64,000 nt of DNA from UMGS1649 sp045652705 (GTDB lineage Bacteria; Bacillota; Clostridia; TANB77; CAG-465), in the NCBI GenBank assembly GCA_045652705.1, contig JAZRUV010000008.1:62001-126000 (forward strand), given 5' to 3'. This document shows, piece after piece, positions 45,075-52,500 of this stretch. The position numbers and the translations under genes are program-made. How positions within the stretch are numbered: the stretch's first letter is position 1; every line of letters starts with the position of its first letter. The notes below the pieces were generated by a model, which saw only the letters and a list, made by a program, of their open reading frames with translations, searched no databases and had not been told where the DNA came from.

Positions 45075-45954
45075 AAAATAATTGTTTTTCTTTTTGTTTT
45101 AATGCAGTGACAATTGAATAGTCATCAATTTTTAAATTTCCATCAATTCCAAGCCCTAGTTCCACCCCCTCTTTAGACCGTCCGTGATAGTCTGAGCCTA
45201 CTGTTTTTAGGAGTTTGAACTCGTCACATAAATCACCAAAGAATTGTATATGCTCTGGTTTATTGTGTGGATTATACACTTCAATTCCAACAAGTCCGAA
45301 ACTTCTAAGTTTTAATATTAGTTCACGCATATCTGAATTATTAAGTTTTAAGGTTCTAGGATGCGCTAAAACAGGAAGACCTTTACACATAAGAATACTT
45401 TTAATCAGTGTTTCCACTTGCATTTTTTCTCTGTCTACATAGATAGGAGAATTTAAATCTAAAAACTTGCTGTATGCTTTAGCGGGAGTAGGAGCATGAC
45501 CAAGCTTGGCTAATGCAATGGCAATATCGAAACGGCCAACACTTAATTTATCCCTAGCATATTTTATAACAGTTCTATAAGATAAATTTATACCTTCGTG
45601 TCTTAATCTATCTAAAGTCTTTTTTACACATTTCTCTCTGCTTAATTCATAATAGTCTAAGATAGAACATATTTGGGTAGTAGGAAAGTACGCCAGAATG
45701 TGACATACGTGATTTTTACTAAGACCAAAAGAAGATAGAGATGCTCCCATTTCTATTGCAGGAATTACTTCAATTTGTTTACCCACAAGTCTTCTAAAAG
45801 GAAAGAAGGAAGACATATTGTAATGTTCTGCAAAAGCTATTACACTCACATTGTTTTCTGTTGCTTTGTTTGCAATAAACTGCAAGGAGTGTTTACCATC
45901 AGAATAATTGCTGTGTACGTGTAGGTCTATATATCCATTTTCCACAATAACCAT
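45070..45954 (-). CDS. PHP-domain phosphoesterase
   Basis: PHP-fold metal-dependent phosphoesterase of the TrpH/YciV type. The first metal motif is IDLHVHSNYSDGKHS, followed by IAFAEHYNMSSF, a conserved Glu (VIPAIEMGAS), VLAHPRTLKL and a C-terminal TVGSDYHGRSKEG. Relatives hydrolyse nucleoside 3',5'-bisphosphates or short RNA 5' ends; the substrate here is unknown. AAAGG lies directly before the ATG, so a GTG at 45945 is a better-spaced start. Confidence 0.85.
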   Translation of the reverse strand: MVIVENGYIDLHVHSNYSDGKHSLQFIANKATENNVSVIAFAEHYNMSSFFPFRRLVGKQIEVIPAIEMGASLSSFGLSKNHVCHILAYFPTTQICSILDYYELSREKCVKKTLDRLRHEGINLSYRTVIKYARDKLSVGRFDIAIALAKLGHAPTPAKAYSKFLDLNSPIYVDREKMQVETLIKSILMCKGLPVLAHPRTLKLNNSDMRELILKLRSFGLVGIEVYNPHNKPEHIQFFGDLCDEFKLLKTVGSDYHGRSKEGVELGLGIDGNLKIDDYSIVTALKQKEKQLFY

Positions 45955-46100
45955 CCTTTCTAATTAGTCAAGAATTTAATATATTTTCTGTTATTATATA
46001 CTAAATACAATTAAAAAGTAAATGGAAAATATTTAAAAATATATTGAATTTATAACCTCAAAATGTTAGAATTTAATTAATAAAATAAAGGGGAATAATT

Positions 46101-46409
46101 ATGAAAAGAATTTTAAGAAATATTTTAATTGCTGTTTTAGTAGTTGTATTGTTGTGGTTAATTTTTGTTACTATAGATTGTTTGAGACTAAGAAATGCTA
46201 AATATTATACATATCCGCTAATTAATCTAAAACAAGAAGCAAATTTAGAAAGAGTAACATATACTGGACTAGGATACACAGTAAGTTATATACAAAATAA
46301 AGAAATAATATATACGCCTGGTTCGGATGCTGTTGCAAGTGGTATTGGAGCTTGTGGAGCAGAGTTTAAATTGTTTGGTAATATATTAATATGGGCATAT
46401 ATTGAGTAA
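46101..46409 (+). CDS. Small single-pass membrane protein of unknown function
   Basis: 102 residues: one N-terminal membrane helix (ILIAVLVVVLLWLIFVTIDCL) and a short soluble domain containing the pattern GLGYTVSYIQNKEIIYTPG. SD AAGGGG at 46088-46093. It stands alone, convergent with the spoVA genes. Function unknown. Confidence 0.7.
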   Translation: MKRILRNILIAVLVVVLLWLIFVTIDCLRLRNAKYYTYPLINLKQEANLERVTYTGLGYTVSYIQNKEIIYTPGSDAVASGIGACGAEFKLFGNILIWAYIE

Positions 46410-46413
46410 TAAT

Positions 46414-46450
46414 ATAAGGAGTGGAACACATATAAGTTTCACTCCTTTAT
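46414..46450. terminator. Bidirectional terminator next to the spoVA genes
   Basis: AAGGAGTG (46414-46421) pairs with CACTCCTT (46438-46445), with extra AAC/GTTT pairing inside and T-runs on both sides. Confidence 0.85.
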
Positions 46451-46455
46451 ACAAT

Positions 46456-46824
46456 TTATTTCTTAATATCTGGTTTACTAATGAGTGCAAATAAATATCC
46501 AAATATTATTGCTGCAGAAATTCCACCAGCCGCAGCAGTAACTCCGCCTATAAATATACCAAACAATCCATGTTCGTCTACAGCTTCCATAACCCCGTTA
46601 GCTAGAGTATAACCAAAACCGCTGATTGGAACAGTCGCTCCAGCTCCGCCAAAATCAACAATATATTCATATACTCCAAGCCCGGTAAGAATTACACCCA
46701 ATGTTACAAATAGTACAAGTATTCTTGCAGGTGTAAGTTTTGTTTTATCTATAAGTATTTGACCTATCATACAAATAGTTCCACCAGTTATAAATACTTT
46801 TAAATAGTCTAAAAAGATATCCAT
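46456..46824 (-). CDS. spoVAE: Stage V sporulation protein AE
   Basis: One of the SpoVA membrane proteins that import dipicolinic acid into the developing spore and release it on germination. 122 residues with four hydrophobic segments and the family motif GAGATVPISGFGYTLANG, echoing GAGSIVPITGFSNSI in SpoVAC. It is the last gene of the spoVAC-spoVAD-spoVAE operon, 1 bp after spoVAD. Confidence 0.94.
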   Translation of the reverse strand: MDIFLDYLKVFITGGTICMIGQILIDKTKLTPARILVLFVTLGVILTGLGVYEYIVDFGGAGATVPISGFGYTLANGVMEAVDEHGLFGIFIGGVTAAAGGISAAIIFGYLFALISKPDIKK

Positions 46825-46825
46825 A

Positions 46826-47863
46826 TTATACTTCCTCCGTATTTTCTAAGTTTTCAATAATTACAGCGTGAGCAACGGCTGGAATTGATTCACCTTGACC
46901 TAAAGATACAGGACTCATTAAAGCTCCGGTTGCAACAAGAAGAACTTTGTTTATACTTTTATTTCTAAGTCTAGGGTAGATGTATGCACAAAATACAGTT
47001 GCACTACATCCACAACCACTACCACCCATATGTGTTTCTTGCTCTTTACAATCAAAAATTGTTGTACCACAATCCATATGTTGTTTGGAAATATCATATC
47101 CATAGTTCTTAAGTTGTTCTATTAATATTTTAGAACCTAAATCTCCAAGATCGCCAGTTATAATTAAATCGTAATAATCTGGAGTTCTTGCAGTATCTTC
47201 AAAGTGTGTAACTAAAGTATCAAAAGCGGCAGGTGCCATAGCTGCTCCCATGTTTGCAATATCTGTTATTCCTTGGTCAATTACTTTTCCAGGTGTAGCA
47301 CCAGTAATATGTGGTCTGTTATATTGTATTTGTTCATTGTTTGGTACTATTAATGTAGCACCACTGCCTGTAACAGTCCATTGACTCGTTGGAGTCATTT
47401 GTGTACCTTGTTCAAGTGGCATTCTAAATTGTCTTTCAGATGCGCAAAAGTGTGATGATGCAGATGCTATCGCGTTATATGAGTATCCTGCGTTTACAAA
47501 AGATGCAGCTAAAATATTTGCTTCGGCAAAGGTGGAACAGGCACCGTAAAGTCCAAAGAAAGGAATTTCTAAATTTCTTGCAGAATATCCTGAAGAAATA
47601 CATTGGTTTAAAAGGTCACCAGCAAAAGCAAAGTCTATATCCGAGATTTTAAGTTCAGACTTTTTAATAGCAATTCCCATAGCTTCAGCCATGAATTTAG
47701 ATTCTGCTTTTTCAAATGTAGTTTCACCAAAATATACGTCTTCTACTGAGGTATCAAATAATTCGCCTAAAGGCCCTTCTTTTTCTTTAGGGCCAACGGC
47801 AGAACCAACAGAAAGTATAGCTGGTTTGTTTTCAAATAAAATAGTTTGTTTCCCAATTTTCAT
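46826..47863 (-). CDS. spoVAD: Stage V sporulation protein AD
   Basis: SpoVAD is a thiolase-fold protein that binds dipicolinic acid. The signature segments FGLYGACSTFAEANILAASF, GSGATLIVPN and GGSGCGCSATVFCAYIYPRL are intact. An in-frame GTG at 47881 overlaps the SpoVAC stop, but CGGAGG is spaced for the ATG at 47863, which I take as the start (345 residues). It is the middle gene of the operon. Confidence 0.95.
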   Translation of the reverse strand: MKIGKQTILFENKPAILSVGSAVGPKEKEGPLGELFDTSVEDVYFGETTFEKAESKFMAEAMGIAIKKSELKISDIDFAFAGDLLNQCISSGYSARNLEIPFFGLYGACSTFAEANILAASFVNAGYSYNAIASASSHFCASERQFRMPLEQGTQMTPTSQWTVTGSGATLIVPNNEQIQYNRPHITGATPGKVIDQGITDIANMGAAMAPAAFDTLVTHFEDTARTPDYYDLIITGDLGDLGSKILIEQLKNYGYDISKQHMDCGTTIFDCKEQETHMGGSGCGCSATVFCAYIYPRLRNKSINKVLLVATGALMSPVSLGQGESIPAVAHAVIIENLENTEEV

Positions 47864-47877
47864 AAGATACCTCCGAC

Positions 47878-48339
47878 TCACATAAATAGATTAATAAGGT
47901 AGTATATAAGTCCAAGTATTACAGATGAACCGATGCCATAAACAAGTACAGGACCTGCAACCTTAAACATATTTGCACCGATGCCTAAAACTAATCCTTC
48001 AGATTTATATTCAATAGCAGGAGATACAATTGAATTAGAAAATCCTGTTATTGGAACTATAGAACCAGCACCAGCAACTTTACCTATACGTTGGTATAAT
48101 TTTAAAGCCGTAAGAAGTGCACCTAAAAATATTAATGTAATAGAGCAAATTGCACCTGCTGTTTTTTCATCAGCACCCATATTCATAGCAATGTCTTTTA
48201 TAACTTGACCAATAATGCAAATAATACCACCAACTATAAAAGCAATAATACAGTCTTTTAGTATATTACTTTTTTCAGCTTTGTTTTCTACATATTCTGT
48301 ATATTCTTTGTTGTTCATTCCCATTTTTGTATATTCCAT
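47878..48339 (-). CDS. spoVAC: Stage V sporulation protein AC
   Basis: Membrane protein, reported in Bacillus as the mechanosensitive component of the dipicolinic acid channel. 153 residues: a charged N-terminus, then four to five membrane segments with GGIICIIGQVIKD and AGAGSIVPITGFSNSIVSPA. It heads the spoVA operon and is divergent from pgeF. I could not find a convincing sigma-F/G promoter in the short upstream gap. Confidence 0.95.
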   Translation of the reverse strand: MEYTKMGMNNKEYTEYVENKAEKSNILKDCIIAFIVGGIICIIGQVIKDIAMNMGADEKTAGAICSITLIFLGALLTALKLYQRIGKVAGAGSIVPITGFSNSIVSPAIEYKSEGLVLGIGANMFKVAGPVLVYGIGSSVILGLIYYLINLFM

Positions 48340-48434
48340 AATAAATCACCAAAAATATTATTTGTAGTTTTAGTTGTAAATATTAAAAAAATTTAGTAAT
48401 ATATTTATATAACACATATTTTGAGGTGGATTAA

Positions 48435-49295
48435 GTGGAAAAAAGTATAGATTTTTCAAACGAACAAGTAACACATGTGAAAAATGATAAAGTAGAATAT
48501 TTAACATTTAAAGCATTAGAAAAATATAGCCAAAAAATAACAGCTGTAGTTACATTAAGGCACGGTGGAGTAAGCGAAGGTGTTTTTGATTCTCTTAATT
48601 TTAGAATGGCAGGAACAGATAAAAAGGAAAATGTGATTCAAAATTTAAATATAATTTCCGATATATTAAATTTAGATGCCGATGAAGTATACAAAGCAAG
48701 ACAAGACCATACAGATAATATTTTGTATATAACAGATAAAAATAAAGAAGAGTATAATTTTAAAAAGGTTAATAATGAACCAATTGATGGATATATAACC
48801 GGAAGTGGAATAACAACGCTTGTTGCAACTGCAGATTGTAACGCTATAATAATTTATGATAGTAAAAACAACAAGGTGGCAAATGTACATAGTGGCTGGA
48901 AAGGAACAACTAAAAGAATATACATTAAAGCAATAGATAAAATGCAACAATTATTTGGAACTAATCCTAAAGATTTAATAATATGCGTCTCACCATCAGT
49001 ACTTCAATGTTGCTTTTCAAGTGAAGATGAAAACTTCAAAAAAAAGTTTACAGATATTTGGCCTTATGAAAAGGAATATATAACATATGAAAAAGAAAAT
49101 GCAAAAAGATTTCATATAGACCTTCCTTATGTTATAACAAAAGATTTAATAAATATAGGTGTAAAAGAAGAAAACATACATTTTGCTGGAATTTGTACTT
49201 GTTGTAATAACGAACATTTTTATTCATATAGATCAAAAACACAAAAAGGCGAACAAGACTATGGTTGTATGGCAACTATTGTAAAAATAAAATAG
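48435..49295 (+). CDS. pgeF: Peptidoglycan editing factor / purine nucleoside phosphorylase (YfiH, DUF152)
   Basis: Members of this laccase-domain family act on purine nucleosides, and E. coli YfiH also corrects peptidoglycan composition. Hallmarks: LRHGGVSEGVFDSLNF, ARQDHTDNI, TLVATADCNAIIIYD, NVHSGWKGT and CTCCNNEHFYSYR near the C-terminus supply the His/Cys metal-site residues. 286 residues, full length. The GTG start has GAGGTGG upstream. Confidence 0.92.
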   Translation: MEKSIDFSNEQVTHVKNDKVEYLTFKALEKYSQKITAVVTLRHGGVSEGVFDSLNFRMAGTDKKENVIQNLNIISDILNLDADEVYKARQDHTDNILYITDKNKEEYNFKKVNNEPIDGYITGSGITTLVATADCNAIIIYDSKNNKVANVHSGWKGTTKRIYIKAIDKMQQLFGTNPKDLIICVSPSVLQCCFSSEDENFKKKFTDIWPYEKEYITYEKENAKRFHIDLPYVITKDLINIGVKEENIHFAGICTCCNNEHFYSYRSKTQKGEQDYGCMATIVKIK

Positions 49296-49301
49296 AAATT
49301 A

Positions 49302-49330
49302 TTGACAATTATTTATAAAAATATTATAAT
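49302..49330 (+). promoter_or_regulatory. Perfect promoter of the antitoxin-like small RNA
   Basis: TTGACA at 49302-49307 and TATAAT at 49325-49330, spacer 17. Start predicted at 49337, exactly the first base of a 5' hairpin. Confidence 0.85.
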
Positions 49331-49336
49331 ATAAAT

Positions 49337-49430
49337 ACAGTAAGAAATTACTGTAAATTAGAAATAAAACTTTGTATTTTGTTTCAAAATTCATTGTGGT
49401 AAGAGAGTAGCTGGGAACACTCTCTTTTTT
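49337..49430 (+). ncRNA. Small RNA, putative antitoxin of a par/Fst-like type I module
   Basis: About 94 nt. It begins with a 7-bp hairpin at the predicted start (ACAGTAA-GAAA-TTACTGT, 49337-49354) and ends with a terminator hairpin (AGAGAGT 49402-49408 with ACTCTCT 49419-49425, then TTTTT). Between them ATTCATTGTGGTA (49389-49401) is an exact 13-nt direct repeat of 49560-49572, so the RNA is complementary to the start-codon region of the convergent peptide gene. Its terminator loop CTGGGA complements UCCCAG in the peptide mRNA terminator loop. No coding frame is present. Confidence 0.75.
49402..49430 (+). terminator. Terminator of the small RNA
   Basis: AGAGAGT (49402-49408) pairs with ACTCTCT (49419-49425), followed by five T. 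The loop carries CTGGGA. Confidence 0.9.
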
Positions 49431-49433
49431 CAT

Positions 49434-49464
49434 AAGAAAATATCCCATACTGGGATATGGGATA
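49434..49464 (-). terminator. Terminator of the toxin-like peptide mRNA
   Basis: TATCCCAT (49441-49448) and ATGGGATA (49457-49464) form an 8-bp stem. The minus-strand exit is TTTTC, and the minus-strand loop reads ATCCCAGT. Confidence 0.75.
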
Positions 49465-49475
49465 TAAAAGAAGTT

Positions 49476-49565
49476 TTATTTCTTTTTGCGAACATCTTTA
49501 AGCAATGTTGATAGAGCAATGATAAGTAAAGTGGTCGCTGTTACAAAAGTTGTAACTTCATTCAT
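49476..49565 (-). CDS. 29-residue hydrophobic peptide, putative type I toxin
   Basis: Reads MNEVTTFVTATTLLIIALST then LLKDVRKKK: a single membrane helix with a charged, lysine-rich tail, the plan of Fst/TxpA/holin-like type I toxins. The SD AAAGGAGG (49573-49580, minus strand) is strong, but CTCCTT at the mRNA 5' end (49594-49589) can pair with AAGGAG and hide it, another type I feature. The promoter lies at 49603-49608. A convergent small RNA can pair with the start codon. Toxicity is inferred. Confidence 0.75.
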   Translation of the reverse strand: MNEVTTFVTATTLLIIALSTLLKDVRKKK

Positions 49566-49573
49566 TGTGGTAC

Positions 49574-49594
49574 CTCCTTTCTATTCCGAAGGAG
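49574..49594 (-). promoter_or_regulatory. SD-sequestering hairpin in the toxin-like mRNA leader
   Basis: In the minus-strand transcript CUCCUU (49594-49589) and AAGGAG (49579-49574) form a 6-bp stem around a 9-nt loop, covering the ribosome site. Confidence 0.7.
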
Positions 49595-49602
49595 TTGCAA
49601 TT

Positions 49603-49632
49603 ATTATATCATTATTGCAAAGCGCAAAGCAA
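49603..49632 (-). promoter_or_regulatory. Promoter of the toxin-like peptide gene
   Basis: TATAAT at 49608-49603 (minus strand) with an extended -10 (TGATATAAT) and TTGCTT at 49632-49627, 18 bp upstream. The -35 lies within the stem that ends the HAD gene. Confidence 0.6.
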
Positions 49633-49669
49633 CAAACAAACACCGGTGGTGTGTATATTTGTTGCTTTG
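49625..49669. terminator. Long hairpin at the 3' end of the HAD gene
   Basis: CAAAGCAACAAA (49625-49636) and TTTGTTGCTTTG (49658-49669) form a 12-bp perfect stem with CACCGGTG inside. There is no clean T-run, so termination efficiency is uncertain. Confidence 0.6.
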
Positions 49670-49674
49670 TCGAA

Positions 49675-50223
49675 TTATATATATTTTTCTATTTCATTTA
49701 AGATATCAATTTCTTTTGTTACATGAATAGTTTTTATATTACACTGTTTAGCCCCAATAATGTTTTTTTCAGAATCATCTAAAAAGAGCATTTCTTTAGG
49801 GGATATGTTTAAGTCATTAAGTATGTTAGTATAAAATTCACTATCTGGTTTTATAGCACTCATATTAGCAGAAATATAGATGTAATCAAAAACATTTCCA
49901 AAAGTTTTAATTATATAGTCTTGTATAAAAGCCACGTGATTTGTTGCTATGACAAGTTTAATATCTGGGTAGTTTTCTTTTAGTAATTTCAGCTTGTCTA
50001 AACTAAACTTTATTTCATAAATTGAATTTATTATTTTATTTACGATACTAATTATTTCTTCATCAGAAGCTTCTACTATATTTTGTTTAACAAGACTCAA
50101 AAATTCTTTGTCACTTTTATTTGGCCCGAATAATCTTTCTGTTTTGCTTTCTATTTCATTTAGCGGAAAATCTGTTTCTCTAACAAGCACTCCTACTAAA
50201 TCAAAAGCTATAACTTTTATCAT
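49675..50223 (-). CDS. HAD superfamily hydrolase (YihX-like)
   Basis: Probable phosphatase or dehalogenase-type HAD. Motif I is IAFDLVGVLVRET with a single catalytic Asp (pattern FDLGGVLV of the YihX group), motif II is LVIATNH and motif III/IV is MLFLDDSEKNIIGAKQ. The frame extends upstream to 50268, but ATG at 50223 preceded by GGTGA is the natural start (182 residues). Substrate unknown. Confidence 0.85.
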   Translation of the reverse strand: MIKVIAFDLVGVLVRETDFPLNEIESKTERLFGPNKSDKEFLSLVKQNIVEASDEEIISIVNKIINSIYEIKFSLDKLKLLKENYPDIKLVIATNHVAFIQDYIIKTFGNVFDYIYISANMSAIKPDSEFYTNILNDLNISPKEMLFLDDSEKNIIGAKQCNIKTIHVTKEIDILNEIEKYI

Positions 50224-50336
50224 TTTTATCACCATAGATATAATACAATAATTATTAAAGATTTGCAATGTGCATTTAGAAATTAAATTAATAGCTAGTA
50301 TTTAAAATGTTGCAAGTCACAAACTTCACATAACTC

Positions 50337-50365
50337 TTTACTTTTGGACTAGCCTGTGATATAAT
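50337..50365 (+). promoter_or_regulatory. Promoter of the accessory island, + strand
   Basis: TTTACT at 50337-50342 and TATAAT at 50360-50365, 17-bp spacer, with TGTGA before the -10. The leader has a hairpin at 50389-50406 (GTGAAAT with ATTTCAC). Confidence 0.65.
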
Positions 50366-50429
50366 ACATAGGCAATTATATTTTTGATGTGAAATAACAA
50401 TTTCACTAGATGAAGAAAGGGGCAAAAAT

Positions 50430-51473
50430 ATGAAGCTTATCAATGCAGAAGACATCATGAAGGCTACGTCACCTTATGAATTGTTTTCTATGAAGGAGGA
50501 AACCCTAGAGCAAGAGTATCAGGAATATGTTGAACGGTTTAAACCATCAGCATATAATACAGTTCGGAACTTTGTTGTTACTCAGCGAGTGACTATTCTT
50601 TATCGCAAAGCGATTAGTATTTTACGAGTTAGAGGAGGAGTAGGAAGTTCAGAATATGAACTGTGTCTAACAGATACAAATGGTAATGTGACAAACTATG
50701 ATGTTCATTATTCTTATGATGTTAAGCTTGGTCAAATGTACGTTTCTGAAGACTACGTAATCTTTGTGGTATACAGTCGGTACGAGGAGTATTACAAGAA
50801 TTTTATCGCAAAGGCTAACAAAATTCCTAAGTTGCAAAAAGAGATTTGGAGTAAAGTTCAGTATTCTTTCCCAAAGATTGAAAAGCACTTTACTACATCC
50901 ACCGGTGATTATGCTATTGTTATTAGAAAGCCGTGTAAGATTTATCCTTTAAGAGAAGTGTTAAACTACTTTGAAGGTAGTATTAAGGCTGAATATGTAG
51001 CATCAATTGTCACAAGACTCTGCTATTTTGTATGCTATATGGATATTTTAGGACTTTGCCACAATGGCATAACTGTAGACAATCTTTTCTTTGCTCCGGG
51101 TAGAACTGTTGAAGAAGGAGAGCCTTTTACTGTTGATGATATGAGAATCATTGGAGTATTCGGCGGCTGGTTCTTTACTAGCAAGGTAGAAGATAACATC
51201 GTGGGACTGCCTAAAGAAGTCTATGACATTGTTCCAAGTAGCATAAAGAAGCGAGGAACTTCATCTTTCGTGGTGGATATGCTTAGTGTAAAAAGAGTTG
51301 CACGTGAGCTTTTAGGTGATGTAGCTGGCAACAGTGCACCTGAAGCTATGAAAGATTGGATAAACAGCCAGTACATTCACTCTAATGCGTATGAAGAATA
51401 TTGCAAGTGGGAACAGGTTGTTATACAAAGTTTTGGAAAGCATAGATTTGTCTCTATGGACATTTCTATATAA
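50430..51473 (+). CDS. Kinase-like (probably degenerate) protein of the accessory island
   Basis: 347 residues, soluble. Residues about 207-225 (DILGLCHNGITVDNLFFAPG) and 241-251 (IIGVFGGWFFT) are placed like the HxDxxxxN catalytic loop and DFG segment of protein kinases, with the key acidic residues altered (HNG for HRD, VFG for DFG). It may therefore be a pseudokinase or very divergent kinase. SD AAAGGGG at 50416-50422. First gene of the unit with the VWA and PurA-like genes. The kinase reading is an inference from pattern. Confidence 0.55.
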   Translation: MKLINAEDIMKATSPYELFSMKEETLEQEYQEYVERFKPSAYNTVRNFVVTQRVTILYRKAISILRVRGGVGSSEYELCLTDTNGNVTNYDVHYSYDVKLGQMYVSEDYVIFVVYSRYEEYYKNFIAKANKIPKLQKEIWSKVQYSFPKIEKHFTTSTGDYAIVIRKPCKIYPLREVLNYFEGSIKAEYVASIVTRLCYFVCYMDILGLCHNGITVDNLFFAPGRTVEEGEPFTVDDMRIIGVFGGWFFTSKVEDNIVGLPKEVYDIVPSSIKKRGTSSFVVDMLSVKRVARELLGDVAGNSAPEAMKDWINSQYIHSNAYEEYCKWEQVVIQSFGKHRFVSMDISI

Positions 51474-51496
51474 AAAAATTTAGGAGGTAACTAAAA

Positions 51497-52441
51497 ATGG
51501 GTGGAGGATCTATTAGATCTGAAGACATGCGCGATTATTATAAAAAGTCTACGATAACTCGCGCAACAGACGCAAGAGAGGTGTTTCATTCTCGGAATAT
51601 GCTTCCGGACTTTGATCCCTCTAAGATGAAGCTTCCGCGTGAGGCTTGTGACTCGGCGGAAAGCCCGCTTTCCAGAGGTATCATCTTTGCAGAAGATGTT
51701 ACCGGTTCTATGGGCAGAATTCTTTTGAGCTTGGTTCGTGACCAGTTTCCGCGTCTTATCAAGCAGACGTACGAGAAGGTATCGTACAATCCCCATATCA
51801 TGTTTATGGGTGTTGGAGATGTAGCTGCTGGTGATGACGCACCTTTGCAGGTAACTCAGTTTGAGACTGACCTTCGGATGCTTGAGCAGCTGCAGAAGAT
51901 TTGGCTCGAAGAAGGCGGCGGCGGAAATGACTCCGAAAGTTACATTCTCCCTTGGTATTTTGCTGCCAAGCATACGAGAATGGATTGCTATGAAAAGCGT
52001 GGTCAAAGGGGTTTTCTCTTCACTTTCGGTGATGATGGTCCCACGCCGCAACTTACGTCTAATCATGTAAGACGTGTGTTTGGTAACCAGGACAGCTTGG
52101 ATGTTAGGTTGCTTACCGGTAGGGACTGCCTTGAAATGGCATCTGAAAAGTTTTATTGCTATCACGTGCACTTCGGACACTATGGTGAGTGGGGCACTAG
52201 AGAGTGGAGAGAACTTATGGGGAGTCATTTCTGCATTTTGACGGACTATAGGTGTATGCCTGAGCTTGTCACAACCATCCTTGCAATGTATGAAGGTCTC
52301 AGCAAGACTGAAGCGTTGGACAAAATCGAAGATGCACACGCAAGACGTGTTGTTGCAGATGCGCTTGAATATCACGAAGAGACTGTGGAAGATAAGCCTG
52401 TGAAGGAATGTGCAAATAAGCCGGCACCGGAAATTTTCTAA
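51497..52441 (+). CDS. VWA-domain protein
   Basis: 314 residues. A von Willebrand A fold with a metal-ion site: FAEDVTGSMG (about residues 63-72; DxTGS for DxSxS), GGGGNDSESYILPWY (about 138-152, supplying the Thr/Ser loop) and FLFTFGDDGP (about 174-183, the third-site Asp). TerY-type VWA proteins act with kinases and phosphatases in stress systems. Third codon positions are GC-richer than in flanking genes, suggesting transfer or different expression. SD AGGAGG at 51482-51487. Confidence 0.78.
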   Translation: MGGGSIRSEDMRDYYKKSTITRATDAREVFHSRNMLPDFDPSKMKLPREACDSAESPLSRGIIFAEDVTGSMGRILLSLVRDQFPRLIKQTYEKVSYNPHIMFMGVGDVAAGDDAPLQVTQFETDLRMLEQLQKIWLEEGGGGNDSESYILPWYFAAKHTRMDCYEKRGQRGFLFTFGDDGPTPQLTSNHVRRVFGNQDSLDVRLLTGRDCLEMASEKFYCYHVHFGHYGEWGTREWRELMGSHFCILTDYRCMPELVTTILAMYEGLSKTEALDKIEDAHARRVVADALEYHEETVEDKPVKECANKPAPEIF

Positions 52442-52449
52442 TCTAACCA

Positions 52450-52478
52450 AATAAGGGGAGATAATATCTCCCCCTTAT
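52450..52478 (+). terminator. Hairpin between the VWA and PurA-like genes
   Basis: ATAAGGGGAGAT pairs with ATCTCCCCCTTAT (one extra C) 9 bp after the VWA stop. The T-tract is poor, so it may attenuate or protect rather than fully terminate. Confidence 0.5.
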
Positions 52479-52500
52479 ATTAAAAAATGGGGATGAAGCA

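Noticed and set aside
49358..49486. Inverted repeat AGAAATAAAACTT / AGTTTTATTTCT spanning the type I module as an extra antisense contact
   Set aside because: Both RNAs would carry the same sense of the sequence, so they cannot pair with each other here. It is AT-rich and may be chance.
51491..52450. A 319-codon minus-strand open frame mirroring the VWA gene
   Set aside because: The + strand has the MIDAS motif DVTGSMG and AGGAGG before the ATG. The antisense frame has neither.
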